Assembly: GCF_903914075.1 (NCBI RefSeq)
Contig: NZ_CAIWNQ010000007.1
Span: 62,001-126,000, forward strand
Source: Ruegeria sp. THAF57
Lineage (GTDB): Bacteria; Pseudomonadota; Alphaproteobacteria; Rhodobacterales; Rhodobacteraceae
DNA length: 64,000 bases
Reading direction: 5' to 3'
Below, one piece after another: positions 9,522 through 19,074 of the stretch. The translations under genes and the position numbers were made by a program. The notes under the pieces were generated by a model. It saw only the letters and a list, made by a program, of their open reading frames with translations, ran no database searches and was not told where the DNA came from. Each line of letters starts with the position of its first letter. Within the stretch, counting starts at the first letter, position 1.

Positions 9522-10744
9522 AGCTCGGTGTTCATTCCGAGATCGGAAAGCTCAACAAGGTGATCGTCTCGCGCCCTTCACTGGCGCATGATCGTCTGAC
9601 ACCACGAAACTGCGAAGAGCTTTTGTTCGATGACGTGATCTGGGTCGAGCAGGCCCGCAAGGACCACGCAGAATTCTGTTCCCTGATGCGGGAACGCGGG
9701 GTCGAGGTCTACGATATTCAGGATCTGCTCGCCCAAGCTATCGCAGAAGACCCCGCAGCGCGCGCCTTCCTGCTGGACCGTCTGATCACGCCCAACATGG
9801 TCGGCCTGGGCTTTTCCGTAGAAATGCGTGCCTGGTTGGACGAGATGGATGCCAAGCTGCTTGCTCGCCATATGCTTGGCGGCATCATCTTTGCAGACCT
9901 GCCCAAGGGTATGATCGACGAACAGTTCGGTGATCTGGTTTCTCTGGGCGACTTCATCCTTCCCGCCATCCCCAACGCGCAGTTCCAGCGCGACCCCTCT
10001 TGCTGGATTTTCGATGGCGTGACGACGAACCCGATGTTCTGGCCTGCTCGTAAGCCAGAAACCCTGATTATGCGTACGGTGTATCGCCACCATAAGATGT
10101 TCAAGGACGCCGAGTTCGAGTTCTGGTGGGGCGATAGCGACGACGATTTCGGCCTCGCTTCGGTTGAGGGTGGCGACGTTCAACCGGTGGGCAACGGCAC
10201 TGTCTTCATAGGTATGGGCGAGCGCACAACCCGGCAGGCCGTCGCTCAGGTTGCGGAAGCGCTGTTCACGAAGGGCGGCGCCGAACGTGTCGTCGCCTGT
10301 GCCATGCCAAAAAGCCGTGCGGCCATGCATCTGGATACCGTCTTCACTTGCCTTGACCATGACAAAGTTACTGCATTCTCGGAAGTTGCGGACCAGATCA
10401 CCTGCATCTCGATCCGTCCGGGTGACCGTGGAGATTTGGATATCCACGTTGAAAAAGGGCACCTGTTCGACGTCTACAAAGAGGCCCTTGGGCTGAACTC
10501 GCTGGAAGTCATCTCGACCGGTGGAAACGAATTCCAGGCCGAGCGCGAACAATGGGATGACGGGAATAACGTCGTCGCCCTCTCGCCCGGCGTGGTCGTC
10601 GGCTATGCGCGCAACACGTTTACGAACGGCAAGATGCGCGCAGCTGGTGTCGATGTGATCGAAATCTCAGGCCAGGAACTTGGTCGTGGCCGCGGCGGTG
10701 GCCACTGCATGACCTGCCCGATCGACCGCGACCCCGCCTATTGA
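9518..10744 (+). CDS. arcA: Arginine deiminase
   Basis: A 408-residue enzyme that hydrolyses L-arginine to citrulline and ammonia, the first step of the ADI pathway. The catalytic landmarks are present: [12 protein letters not shown] (the RDP loop), [10 protein letters not shown] with the catalytic His and Asp, and the C-terminal [10 protein letters not shown] with the nucleophilic Cys at about residue 397. Full length matches the family. The start overlaps the permease stop by ATGA. It is followed by a palindromic hairpin and then arcB. Confidence 0.97.
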   Translation: MKLGVHSEIGKLNKVIVSRPSLAHDRLTPRNCEELLFDDVIWVEQARKDHAEFCSLMRERGVEVYDIQDLLAQAIAEDPAARAFLLDRLITPNMVGLGFSVEMRAWLDEMDAKLLARHMLGGIIFADLPKGMIDEQFGDLVSLGDFILPAIPNAQFQRDPSCWIFDGVTTNPMFWPARKPETLIMRTVYRHHKMFKDAEFEFWWGDSDDDFGLASVEGGDVQPVGNGTVFIGMGERTTRQAVAQVAEALFTKGGAERVVACAMPKSRAAMHLDTVFTCLDHDKVTAFSEVADQITCISIRPGDRGDLDIHVEKGHLFDVYKEALGLNSLEVISTGGNEFQAEREQWDDGNNVVALSPGVVVGYARNTFTNGKMRAAGVDVIEISGQELGRGRGGGHCMTCPIDRDPAY

Positions 10745-10750
10745 ATTTAC

Positions 10751-10784
10751 CAAGGGCGCGCGCCCTTGCGCCCACTGATTTTTT
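10751..10784 (+). terminator. Hairpin between arcA and arcB (partial terminator or processing site)
   Basis: An 18-base perfect palindrome, CAAGGGCGCGCGCCCTTG at 10751-10768, lies in the 56-base arcA-arcB gap. It is followed after ten bases by a run of six T. The T run is too far for a classic strong terminator, so partial termination or mRNA end protection that skews arcA over arcB is more likely. Confidence 0.5.
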
Positions 10785-10800
10785 GTTAGGGAGAGACAAA

Positions 10801-11799
10801 ATGGCATTCAATCTAAAAGGCCGTAGCTATCTGAAAATTGCCGATTTCAGCCAGCGTGAAATGCTGTACCTGCTGGATCTGGCCCGTGACCTGAAACGCG
10901 CGAAATATGCCCGCGCCGAACAGCCCTCGCTGACCGGCAAGAACATTTGCCTGATCTTCGAGAAAACGTCGACCCGTACCCGCTGTGCATTTGAAGTGGC
11001 CGCCTACGATCAGGGTGCAAACATCACCTATCTCGATCCGTCGGGATCGCAGATCGGGCACAAAGAGTCGATGAAGGACACTGCCCGCGTTTTGGGCCGC
11101 ATGTTCGACGGGATCGAATTCCGCGGTGCGGGTCAGGACATGGTTGAGACGCTGTCTGAATATGCCGGTGTTCCGGTCTATAACGGCCTGACGGATGACT
11201 GGCATCCGACCCAGATGCTTGCCGATATGCAGACCATGATCGAGCACGCCGACAAACCCCGCAAGGACATTGTTTATGCATACTCGGGCGATTGTCGGTC
11301 GAACATGGGCAACTCGCTGCTGATGTTGGGCGCGATCATGGGCTGCGACGTGCGGATGATTTCGCCGAAAGAAACCCAGCCCCATGACGATGTGCGCGAA
11401 TTGGCGATAGAGCGGGCTGAAAAGACCGGCGCACGTGTGACCATCACGGACGATACCTCGGCCGTAGAGGGCGCGGATTTCATTCATACCGATGTCTGGG
11501 TGTCGATGGGTGAGCCTAAAGAAGTCTGGGCTGAGCGGATCAAGCTGCTGAGCCCTTATCAGGTCAACATGGATCTGATGAAGAAAACCGGCAATCCAGC
11601 CGTCAAGTTCATGCACTGCCTGCCCGCCTTCCACAATCTGGAGACCAAGGTCGGTCAGGACATTCACGAACAGTTTGGCATCACCGAGATGGAAGTCACC
11701 GAGGAGGTTTTCGAAAGTGATATGAATATCGCGTTCGAGCAAGCCGAAAACCGGATGCACACGATCAAAGCGATCCTCGTCGCGACATTGGGAGCCTGA
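10801..11799 (+). CDS. arcB: Ornithine carbamoyltransferase, catabolic
   Basis: A 332-residue enzyme that phosphorolyses citrulline to ornithine and carbamoyl phosphate in the ADI pathway. The carbamoyl-phosphate motif [11 protein letters not shown] (near residue 57) and the ornithine-side HCLPAFH motif (near residue 270) are clear. The frame is open back to 10741, but ATG 10801 has GGGAGAG about eight bases upstream and gives the normal N-terminus [17 protein letters not shown]. It sits between arcA and arcC, three bases before arcC. Context argues for the catabolic rather than the anabolic (argF) role. Confidence 0.96.
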   Translation: MAFNLKGRSYLKIADFSQREMLYLLDLARDLKRAKYARAEQPSLTGKNICLIFEKTSTRTRCAFEVAAYDQGANITYLDPSGSQIGHKESMKDTARVLGRMFDGIEFRGAGQDMVETLSEYAGVPVYNGLTDDWHPTQMLADMQTMIEHADKPRKDIVYAYSGDCRSNMGNSLLMLGAIMGCDVRMISPKETQPHDDVRELAIERAEKTGARVTITDDTSAVEGADFIHTDVWVSMGEPKEVWAERIKLLSPYQVNMDLMKKTGNPAVKFMHCLPAFHNLETKVGQDIHEQFGITEMEVTEEVFESDMNIAFEQAENRMHTIKAILVATLGA

Positions 11800-11802
11800 T
11801 CC

Positions 11803-12741
11803 ATGGGACGCGTTGTTGTAGCACTTGGCGGCAACGCGCTTCTCAAACGGGGGGAGGCGATGACGGCGGACAATCAGCGCAAGAACGCAAAGATTGCCGC
11901 CGAAGCCCTCGCCCCGCTCTGCGAAGCGCACGAAACCGTCATCACTCATGGCAATGGTCCGCAGGTCGGGATGCTGGCCCTGCAAGAGATCATGTATACG
12001 GATGTCGAGGAATACCCGCTGGACGTGCTGGTGGGCGAGACGATGGGGATGATTGGCTACATGATCGAGCAGGAGCTTGGGAACATCCTGCCTTTTGAGC
12101 ATCACATCGCCACCCTCTTGACCATGATCGAGGTCGATCCGAGCGACCCGGCCTTTGACAATCCGACCAAGTTCATCGGGCAGGTTTATTCCGAAGCGGA
12201 CGCCAAGAAAGAGGCGGCTGACAAGGGCTGGACGGTGAAACCGGATGGCGAGTACTGGCGGCGCGTGGTGCCCTCGCCCCGCCCGAAACGTATCTTTCAG
12301 GTCGAACCGATCCGTTGGATCCTGGATAAGGGCGCGACCGTGATCGCTGCTGGCGGAGGCGGCATCCCGACGATGTACCAGGCAGGCGCAGAACGGAAAC
12401 TGGTCGGGGTCGAAGCCGTCATCGACAAGGATTTCGCCTCGTGCCTACTGGCGCAGAACCTTGGCGCAGATTTCTTTGTCATCGCTACAGATGCAGAAGC
12501 CGTGTTCCTGAACTGGGGAACGCCTGACCAAAAAGGTATTCGGTCGATCACTCCCGACGCGTTGGATGAGTACGACTTCCCCGCTGGATCAATGGGTCCC
12601 AAGGTGCAGTCCGCACAAGACTTTGTGCGATCCTCGGGCGGTCGGGCCGTTATTTGCGCGCTTGCTGACGTTCCTGCAGCCGTTCGCGGTGAAAAAGGTA
12701 CGAAGGTATCGCTAGAGGCGGGGGAAACACAGTTTCACTAG
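11803..12741 (+). CDS. arcC: Carbamate kinase
   Basis: A 312-residue amino-acid-kinase-fold enzyme making ATP from ADP and carbamoyl phosphate, the energy-yielding step of the ADI pathway. Family landmarks are [16 protein letters not shown] at the N-terminus, [14 protein letters not shown] near residue 48, [10 protein letters not shown] near residue 185 and [12 protein letters not shown] near residue 206. It ends the arc operon. No clear terminator hairpin was found downstream in 12742-12987, a stretch in which I see nothing else. Confidence 0.97.
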   Translation: MGRVVVALGGNALLKRGEAMTADNQRKNAKIAAEALAPLCEAHETVITHGNGPQVGMLALQEIMYTDVEEYPLDVLVGETMGMIGYMIEQELGNILPFEHHIATLLTMIEVDPSDPAFDNPTKFIGQVYSEADAKKEAADKGWTVKPDGEYWRRVVPSPRPKRIFQVEPIRWILDKGATVIAAGGGGIPTMYQAGAERKLVGVEAVIDKDFASCLLAQNLGADFFVIATDAEAVFLNWGTPDQKGIRSITPDALDEYDFPAGSMGPKVQSAQDFVRSSGGRAVICALADVPAAVRGEKGTKVSLEAGETQFH

Positions 12742-12987
12742 GCCCGAAGAATAGGCTTTGTTGATTGTAATGCCTTCTATGGGACACCGGGGTCGACACT
12801 GCGCGCCGCGCGTCACTAGATAGTGCGTATGGGTTATCAGGCCATAAAATTTAACTTCCTCTGACATCCTTGTGGGCGGAATGCTGGCCAGGCACAATGC
12901 AGACCCTCTGCCAAGAAGTTGACAACGAATGGATGCTTCAGGATGTCCATTCTAGCACCTTCAGTGCCGTTCTAAGCAAAGGTAGCG

Positions 12988-15726
12988 TCAGAGCCATTTC
13001 AGTCCGAACATTTCCTTCAGCGCAGACAACAGAAGCGTGGGCAGTGCGGCGATGAAGAACACTCCGAGCAAATGCGACAGAGGCAGGGAAACTGTTCCAA
13101 GCACGAAATGTCCAGCGCCGGTGTAAATGGCGAGAAGAGACAGCAATATGGAAATGCTCACCGCTCCAAGCAAGGTGCGGTTGCCGAGCGGTGACTTGCG
13201 GTAGAGCGTGGAGGTCGTTCGGGCGTCGAAAATATGCCAGATCTGGGCAAAGATCAGTGTCATGAACGCTGCTGTCTGGGCGTGTTCCAAGGAGGCGCCT
13301 CGTTCGAGAAACTCCTGGAAGACATAAAAGGTCAGCAGGCCGAGCAGCGTTCCCCGGATCAGGATCCGCTCCTTCATTCCGCCGCCGAACAGATTATCGT
13401 CGCGCGGGCGCGGTGGGCGCTGCATCAGGTCGGGTTCCGCTTTCTCGAAGCCGAGTGTCAGAGCCGGTAGCCCATCCGATACAAGATTCACCCAGAGGAT
13501 CATCAGCGGTGTGATCGGCAGGAGCGGGTCTGCTCCCATCAGTAGGAAGGCGAACAGGATCGTTGAGACCTCGGCCACGTTGGCGGTGAGCGCCTGCCGA
13601 ATGAATTTCAACAGATTGTCGAAGATGCGCCGGCCTTCGCGGACTGCCGTCACGATGGTGGAGAAATTGTCATCGAGCAGCACGAGGGCAGCGCTGTCCT
13701 TGGCGACCTGCGTGCCGGTGATGCCCATGGCGACACCAATATCCGCCGCTCGCAGAGCGGGCGCGTCGTTGACGCCATCCCCGGTCATTGCCGCCACCTC
13801 GCCATTCTCCTGCATGGCATTGACGATGCGCAGCTTGTGCTCCGGGGTCACCCGGGCAAAGACGGCCGCGTGCTGCACCATCTCTTTCAAATCCTGATCG
13901 CTCATCTGGTCGAGCTCGACCCCGGTATGAACCGTCTGCGCGTCGCTGGTGCGAATGCCGATCTGTTCCGCAATCGCTTGGGCGGTCACGGCGTGGTCGC
14001 CGGTGATCATCACCGTTCGGATGCCGGCCCCGGTTGCCTCCGAAACGGCGATGGGTACTTCGCTGCGCGGCGGGTCCATGATGCCGTGAATGCCAAGCAG
14101 TACGATCCGCTGCTCGGGATCGGCATGGTCCAGATCCTCTTCTGCCACCTCCCGATAAGCCACGGCGAGGGTCCGGAGCGCCTTCTCGCCGAAACTGTCG
14201 ATCACCGCCTCGATCTCTTCCCGCAAAGCCGGGGAGATCTCAAGCGTTTCCCCGGCCATGCGGACATGGCTCGCCCTTGACAGGATCACATCAGGCGCCC
14301 CCTTGGCGCCGAGTACAGTGCGCCCATCCGGCAATCGAGCGAAGACAGACATCATCTTGCGCGTTGAATCGAAGGGGAATTGCTGAAGCGCCTCGACCCG
14401 CGCTTCTGTCAATTTCTCGCGGGAAATCCCGACCTTGGCCGCGGCCACGACCAGAGCGCCCTCAGTCGGGTTGCCCTGGATCGCCGGGCGCCCGTCAGCC
14501 TCGACCATACGCGCATCGTTGCAATAGGCGGAGACGGCCAGCATCTGCCGAAGATCCGTTTCGGCCTCGATCTCGGCCACGCTGCCGTCTTCGGAACGGA
14601 ACTCGCCATGCGGATCGAACCCCTCGCCGGTCACTTCCCAGTCCTTGCCACCGGCCCAGCATTGCATCACCTGCATTTGGTTCTGCGTGAGCGTGCCGGT
14701 CTTGTCTGAACAGATCACCGAGGTCGCGCCGAGCGTTTCTACAGAGGAAAGCCGTCGCGCCAAGGCGTTGCTGGCAACCATGTTTTGTGATCCCAGCGTC
14801 AGAACGATGGTGACTACTGTCGGCAGGCCCTCCGGGATCGCCGCGACCGACAGCGAGATTGCCGTGTTCAGCATCTCAGCCGCATCCATTCCATTGACCA
14901 CGCCAATGCCGATCACGATGGCGACCACGATCAGGGCCGCCATGATCAGCACCTTGGAAAGGCCCTCGATCTTGAGTTGCAGCGGGGTCTTTGGCTCTTT
15001 CGCAGAGGACATGAGGGCAGCGATGTGACCGACCTCGGTCTCCATTCCGGTGCCCACGACAATGCCTTCACCAGCGCCGCCAGTGACCTGCGTGCTCATG
15101 AAGCCCATATTCAGACGATCGGCCAAAACGACGTCTTCGTCCTCGATCGGATCGGCATGTTTGTCGACCGGTTCGGATTCTCCCGTCAACGCGGCCTCGT
15201 CGACCTGCATCCGGCTGGCGGTGACAAAGCGAAGGTCGGCGGCCAGAATGTCACCGGCTTTTACTCGCAGAATATCGCCCGGCACGAGATCCGCCGCCGG
15301 TACCTCGACGATCTCGCCGCCGCGGCGCACGAAGGCCTGCGGTGCAGACATCTCCCGCAGGGCTGCCAAGGACTGCTCGGCCTTATATTCCTGCCAGAAG
15401 GAGATGAAGGCGTTAAAGACGGCGATCGCGAATATCGCAATCGCATCAACCCAATGCCCCGTATAGGCCGAGACAAGAGCACCTGCTATCAGGATGATCA
15501 GCAGCGGGCTTGCGAATTGCCGCAGGAGCATCTTCCATGGCGGAACTGTTGCAGTCTCTTCCAAGCGGTTTGGACCGTGTGTTGAAAGCCGCTTGGCCAC
15601 CTCGTCCGGATTCAATCCCGTCTCAGGGTTCACGCCGAGGTTTTCGGCGACCGCTCTGCCGTCCAACACCCAAGGTGCGTTCGCGTTTCCAAGAACCGAT
15701 GGGGTTGTCTGTGCGAAACCTGACAT
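12988..15726 (-). CDS. P2-type cation-transporting ATPase (calcium-pump-like)
   Basis: A 912-residue P-type ATPase. It has an N-terminal cation ATPase domain, an actuator motif TGES near residue 181, PEGLPTVVT in the M4 ion site near 298, the phosphorylation motif SDKTGTLTQNQ with Asp341, and TGDGVNDAPAL in the hinge. Ten membrane helices are consistent with the hydrophobic segments. The PEGL form and overall length fit P2A/P2B pumps (Ca2+ or Mn2+) better than heavy-metal P1B pumps, and there is no N-terminal CXXC domain. ATG 15726 is chosen over TTG 15732 because GGAG sits six bases before it. It appears monocistronic. Confidence 0.9.
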   Translation of the reverse strand: MSGFAQTTPSVLGNANAPWVLDGRAVAENLGVNPETGLNPDEVAKRLSTHGPNRLEETATVPPWKMLLRQFASPLLIILIAGALVSAYTGHWVDAIAIFAIAVFNAFISFWQEYKAEQSLAALREMSAPQAFVRRGGEIVEVPAADLVPGDILRVKAGDILAADLRFVTASRMQVDEAALTGESEPVDKHADPIEDEDVVLADRLNMGFMSTQVTGGAGEGIVVGTGMETEVGHIAALMSSAKEPKTPLQLKIEGLSKVLIMAALIVVAIVIGIGVVNGMDAAEMLNTAISLSVAAIPEGLPTVVTIVLTLGSQNMVASNALARRLSSVETLGATSVICSDKTGTLTQNQMQVMQCWAGGKDWEVTGEGFDPHGEFRSEDGSVAEIEAETDLRQMLAVSAYCNDARMVEADGRPAIQGNPTEGALVVAAAKVGISREKLTEARVEALQQFPFDSTRKMMSVFARLPDGRTVLGAKGAPDVILSRASHVRMAGETLEISPALREEIEAVIDSFGEKALRTLAVAYREVAEEDLDHADPEQRIVLLGIHGIMDPPRSEVPIAVSEATGAGIRTVMITGDHAVTAQAIAEQIGIRTSDAQTVHTGVELDQMSDQDLKEMVQHAAVFARVTPEHKLRIVNAMQENGEVAAMTGDGVNDAPALRAADIGVAMGITGTQVAKDSAALVLLDDNFSTIVTAVREGRRIFDNLLKFIRQALTANVAEVSTILFAFLLMGADPLLPITPLMILWVNLVSDGLPALTLGFEKAEPDLMQRPPRPRDDNLFGGGMKERILIRGTLLGLLTFYVFQEFLERGASLEHAQTAAFMTLIFAQIWHIFDARTTSTLYRKSPLGNRTLLGAVSISILLSLLAIYTGAGHFVLGTVSLPLSHLLGVFFIAALPTLLLSALKEMFGLKWL

Positions 15727-15984
15727 TCTCAACTCCGAATGAGCAATTGCGTGAACGGATTAGTCTTGGGGTGCCAGTGCCCATTCTCAGCCAATGAGCC
15801 AACCTGCGCAGTTCATTGACGGTTCTCCAATTTGTGATGCGCACGCCTTTATCCAGATACCAGCAGCGACGGAGCTTTGTCATCTGCAAAATCGAGAAGG
15901 GTCAGAAAAGCAGATGTCCGCCATTGAATGGAATACGCCCAGCCTAGAGAGACCGCGGTTAGCCGACATTTAGGCTCTTCCTGT

Positions 15985-16060
15985 CAAGGGCAGCAATGTC
16001 CGCATACCAGTCGTTCGCTGAATTTTGCTGAGTGTCCGCACCGAGCCCGAAGCGGAAGAA
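15985..16060. repeat. Dispersed intergenic repeat, copy 3 (divergent)
   Basis: This lies in the 450-base gap 15727-16178, which otherwise holds no recognisable gene. It contains GCAATGTCCGCATACCAGTCGTTCGCTG, then GTGTCCGCACCGAGCCC. It matches the repeat family cores more loosely than copies 1 and 4. Confidence 0.5.
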
Positions 16061-16178
16061 AAAGCGAGTTTCCTGTTTCATTGAGCAACGGTTCATTCGC
16101 GTCATCGCCAAAAAGGAAAAGGGCCATGCTTAAAAAAATCCGACAAACAGAGGCCCATTAAAGATCGTTACAAGTCCT

Positions 16179-16628
16179 TTAAGGGCAAAAAAGACGGCCC
16201 CAGAAATCATTCCTGGCTTTATCTTCAAAGGACAAGTGTCTTACTTCGCTGAGCTCAAGGAGCCTATCCCCAGTATCTGACACATGTCCGAAAAGCGTAA
16301 GCTCCACTTCTACGCCATCTTCGATGTATACAAAATGCTGCGTTGGCCCGAACACCTGAACAGGGTCAGAGTGGATAAATACAATCTCTCCTGACATGGC
16401 TATCAAGACATTCTCGATATAGAAGTCGGCCTCGGGCGCAATATCCAGAATTTCTCCATTCTCTCTGTGACCATCCCACTGGACCTCACAGAGCACAGTT
16501 TCAGCGTCAATCCTTAGAACATGAGGCTCTCGGTCTCGAATGAATGGCTCTGGAGGCCAAGCCCCCTCAGCTTGGACAGAAGCGCCAAATGAACAGACAA
16601 CGGCGCACAGCTTCATAGTGTTTTTCAT
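16179..16628 (-). CDS. Hypothetical secreted protein
   Basis: A 149-residue protein with a short N-terminal signal-like hydrophobic stretch (MKLCAVVCSFGASVQAEG) and a probable cleavage after VQA. The mature part is acidic and beta-rich in look, with no family I recognise. The gene lies eight bases downstream of the ankyrin/Sel1 protein gene, so the two form a small operon and may act together outside the cytoplasm. Codon use is less GC-rich than in neighbouring core genes, suggesting accessory origin. Confidence 0.65.
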   Translation of the reverse strand: MKNTMKLCAVVCSFGASVQAEGAWPPEPFIRDREPHVLRIDAETVLCEVQWDGHRENGEILDIAPEADFYIENVLIAMSGEIVFIHSDPVQVFGPTQHFVYIEDGVEVELTLFGHVSDTGDRLLELSEVRHLSFEDKARNDFWGRLFCP

Positions 16629-16636
16629 CTTTTTCC

Positions 16637-17758
16637 TCAGCAGTGTTCAAAGAAGCCCATGATGCACTCTTTGGCCATTTTCTCGGCTTCTATGACCTCT
16701 TCATGTGAAAGGGCGGATACCATCTGATGGCTAAGTCTCTCTCTCTCCGGTTCGTTCTCGCCAAACCGAAGAGAGATGATCATCCACATCAAACCTTTCT
16801 GAATGTCCCTCTCAACCCCCTTCCTGTTGGCATGCATCAAGCTGAGAAGCGCCTGAGAATTCGTATCCCCTTTTCGTGCTCCAAGAGAGAGCCACGTATG
16901 CGCCAATGCATCATTTTGCTCCATGAGGCTTGTTCCTTTGTAGGCACTAGATCCGAGGTGATAAATTGATGGGATAAAGCCAGAATTCGCAGACTCTTCA
17001 AACCAGTAAAGGGCTTGGTCAATATCTGAACCAGTGCTGCCAGGCTCCCAAGACTCTTCAAACCAGAAGCGGTCCTCGTCACTTTCTGAACCAGTCGCGT
17101 CATCTCCCCGGCTTTCAAGAAAAACAGCATAAGTAAACTGTGCCGGAGCGAAGCCTTCTATCGCCATGCCCTTAAGCACTAGCATTGGCACATCACCACC
17201 TACTTCGTTGTTATGCATGTCCACAGCGTTGCGATATGCGACTTCGTTCTCCGCTGCTTCACGGATCATATCTGCAATCTCATCTCTCACGTATGGCAGG
17301 CCTGTCAGTCCTAAGACCTCAGGATTCACGTTACCATTAGCGAAATCGAGTACAGAATATCCGAATTTATCCTTATTGAGCACACTGGCCTGTTTCTCAA
17401 GAAACATAGCGACGACTTCCTCCAATGGACCACCAGTTCGACCCATGTGCCAATGCAACGGAGTTTGTCCGTATTTCTTGTCACGGGCATGTACGTCGCC
17501 GCCTGCGAATAAGAGTGAGGATGTGAAGTAGATTGCATCCTCATCGTCCGGATCCAGCGCCCCCCAGATCAGTGGCACTCTTCCGTCTTCCATAAACCCG
17601 TTGGCATGCTCACCGTCAGCAACAAGAGGAATAACATCGAACCCGGATTCGAGACTGAACATAAAGTCTCGGGAGCAGAGTCTGTTGCACTCGGGTGTTT
17701 GTGCATGCGCAATACCGGCAAGCATAACAAGGATAGAGGAAAGGATCGTTCTTCGCAT
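16637..17758 (-). CDS. Secreted ankyrin-repeat plus Sel1-like repeat protein
   Basis: A 373-residue protein with a signal peptide (RTILSSILVMLAGIAHAQ, cut after AHA). The N-terminal half has degenerate ankyrin repeats, for example YGQTPLHWHMG near residue 96 and FGYSVLDFANG near 132. The C-terminal half has Sel1/TPR-like units such as QALYWFEESANSGFIPSIYHLG and AHTWLSLGARKGDTNSQALLSL. Four cysteines are near the mature N- and C-termini (ECNRLCS, KECIMGFFEHC) and could form disulfides. The combination suggests a protein-binding scaffold in the periplasm. It leads a two-gene unit with another secreted protein. The function is unknown. Confidence 0.75.
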   Translation of the reverse strand: MRRTILSSILVMLAGIAHAQTPECNRLCSRDFMFSLESGFDVIPLVADGEHANGFMEDGRVPLIWGALDPDDEDAIYFTSSLLFAGGDVHARDKKYGQTPLHWHMGRTGGPLEEVVAMFLEKQASVLNKDKFGYSVLDFANGNVNPEVLGLTGLPYVRDEIADMIREAAENEVAYRNAVDMHNNEVGGDVPMLVLKGMAIEGFAPAQFTYAVFLESRGDDATGSESDEDRFWFEESWEPGSTGSDIDQALYWFEESANSGFIPSIYHLGSSAYKGTSLMEQNDALAHTWLSLGARKGDTNSQALLSLMHANRKGVERDIQKGLMWMIISLRFGENEPERERLSHQMVSALSHEEVIEAEKMAKECIMGFFEHC

Positions 17759-18079
17759 TCTTGGGCCTATTGAAAGCTAATCTGAGTTGCGATCATCTTT
17801 AGTGACCATAACAACTCACCCAACAACAAATTCTATTTCTTGAGTGTGATTGCTCTTAAAGTTATTGAAAAGACACACTTGTTCCTGTCTTTTGCTCCGT
17901 GCCGGCTCGCCGAATAAGTTTCTCCTGCTATTCACGAGCACGGTTGGCGGGCGAAGTTTCAAGGCCGCAAAAGCAATACACCGTGCTGGTGAAAATGCTG
18001 GTATTTTGCGAGACTTCAATGTCGCACCGCTTGTGCCTCAATAACATGAAGGAAGGAAGTTCCGATCGTCCTTGATCGA
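17759..18079. other. Intergenic stretch without recognisable content
   Basis: Over 320 bases between the ankyrin/Sel1 gene and a weak open frame at 18080. Short frames exist on both strands but none has a credible start, codon bias or family. The sequence is less GC-rich than the core genes. I see no repeat copy or hairpin here. Confidence 0.5.
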
Positions 18080-18472
18080 TTGAAAGCGTTCCTGGCAAAG
18101 CCACGGAAGTCTGATGCCAAAGAACCGTTGTCGTTGAACGTTATTCTGACAGAAACACACGGAAGACTTTTGGAACTGTCGTTCGCTGAAAGTTCACCCG
18201 AGCGGCAGAACGAAGTCGCTTTCTTGCTTGAATTTATGCTCAGCGAGTTGAGTCTGACGCGCGCAGAAGCCTTTATCGAACCAAAGAACTTGGCCCATGA
18301 ATTTATATCAGCGATGATCGACAAACGCGAAGACGATGCGGCTAATCTTGAATATGCAATTCTTAACTTGGTACGCGGTGCTGGTCGCAGTGAGGAACAA
18401 GTATCGAGGGTCATGATGTTCATGGTTGCTCCAAACAGAGTTAACGATCTCAGCTGGTCACCTGTCGGATAA
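18080..18472 (+). CDS. Hypothetical protein (weak call)
   Basis: A 130-codon frame starting at TTG and rich in Glu and Leu, with a helical look (LLELSFAESSPERQNEVAFL). No family is recognised. The start lacks a good ribosome site at the right distance, although GGAAGGAAG lies about 22 bases upstream. An open frame also exists on the other strand here. It could be a real small gene or the remainder of a decayed one, since the next frame is an SDR remnant. Confidence 0.35.
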   Translation: MKAFLAKPRKSDAKEPLSLNVILTETHGRLLELSFAESSPERQNEVAFLLEFMLSELSLTRAEAFIEPKNLAHEFISAMIDKREDDAANLEYAILNLVRGAGRSEEQVSRVMMFMVAPNRVNDLSWSPVG

Positions 18473-18574
18473 ACATCCACCTTCTGAATTTTGATTATTA
18501 CTTTTGCCTGCAATGCGCAGAAGATCAGAAACCTCATCAGTCTTCATTTCGACTTTGCTAGTGTTGCCAGGCTA

Positions 18575-18853
18575 AACGCCAAAGGCAGCCCAGAGGCGTT
18601 CAATGTGCGACCTCGGGAATTGCGCAGTTCGCCTATCGCTGCCCGAGATACTCGGGATGGGATCACGATCAACGCTGTTTGCCCCGGCCTGATGGACACG
18701 GCAGCTTCGCGCCCGTGGTTTGAAGATATCTCGGGTGCCCTGTCCCCACAGGATGCAGCCATACCTATCGTCGATCTCTTGCTCGCGCCGTCATACAGCA
18801 GTTCGCCGAACGGTCAGCTGGTGCAGTTTGGTAAAGCGCTTCCCTGGCCTTAG
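18575..18853 (+). pseudogene. Remnant of a short-chain dehydrogenase (C-terminal third)
   Basis: The translated frame carries the SDR post-catalytic motif DGITINAVCPGLMDTAASRPWF, followed by a C-terminal tail ending in GQLVQFGKALPWP. The NAD-binding TGxxxGxG segment and the catalytic YxxxK are both missing upstream, so the 5' two-thirds is lost or scrambled. The nominal frame from 18491 begins with unrelated residues. This looks like a decayed carbonyl-reductase-type SDR in a stretch of accessory DNA. Confidence 0.7.
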
Positions 18854-18889
18854 ATAGCTTAGCGGACATTGGTGCAGGCGCCGCGAATT

Positions 18890-19030
18890 CACCCTTTGTC
18901 CTGCACAGCGGTCATTGATGCACTGCGCAGCGAACGTCTGCTTTGAGCCCCAACTGGACCTTGCTTCTTGGCGCAGCATCCTCCTCAATGGGCGGAAAGC
19001 GGCCATTCGCTGCGGCTGCAAAGCTGACAC
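18890..19030. repeat. Dispersed intergenic repeat, copy 4 (long form)
   Basis: This is one of the best copies. It reads TTTGTCCTGCACAGCGGTCATTGATG, then GCGCAGCGAACGTCTGCTTTGAGCCC, and further on GCGGAAAGCGGCCATTCGCTGCGGCTGCAAA. The second half is roughly the reverse complement of the first type of core, giving an inverted-repeat-like unit. It lies between the SDR remnant and the amidohydrolase. Confidence 0.65.
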
Positions 19031-19074
19031 TCTTGAAACTACGCGGAAGCCTTTTAGTTCGCGTGCGTCCTACC

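Noticed and set aside
10813..12105. Minus-strand frame (430 codons) opposite arcB-arcC
   Set aside because: Spans two real genes in antisense and matches no family.
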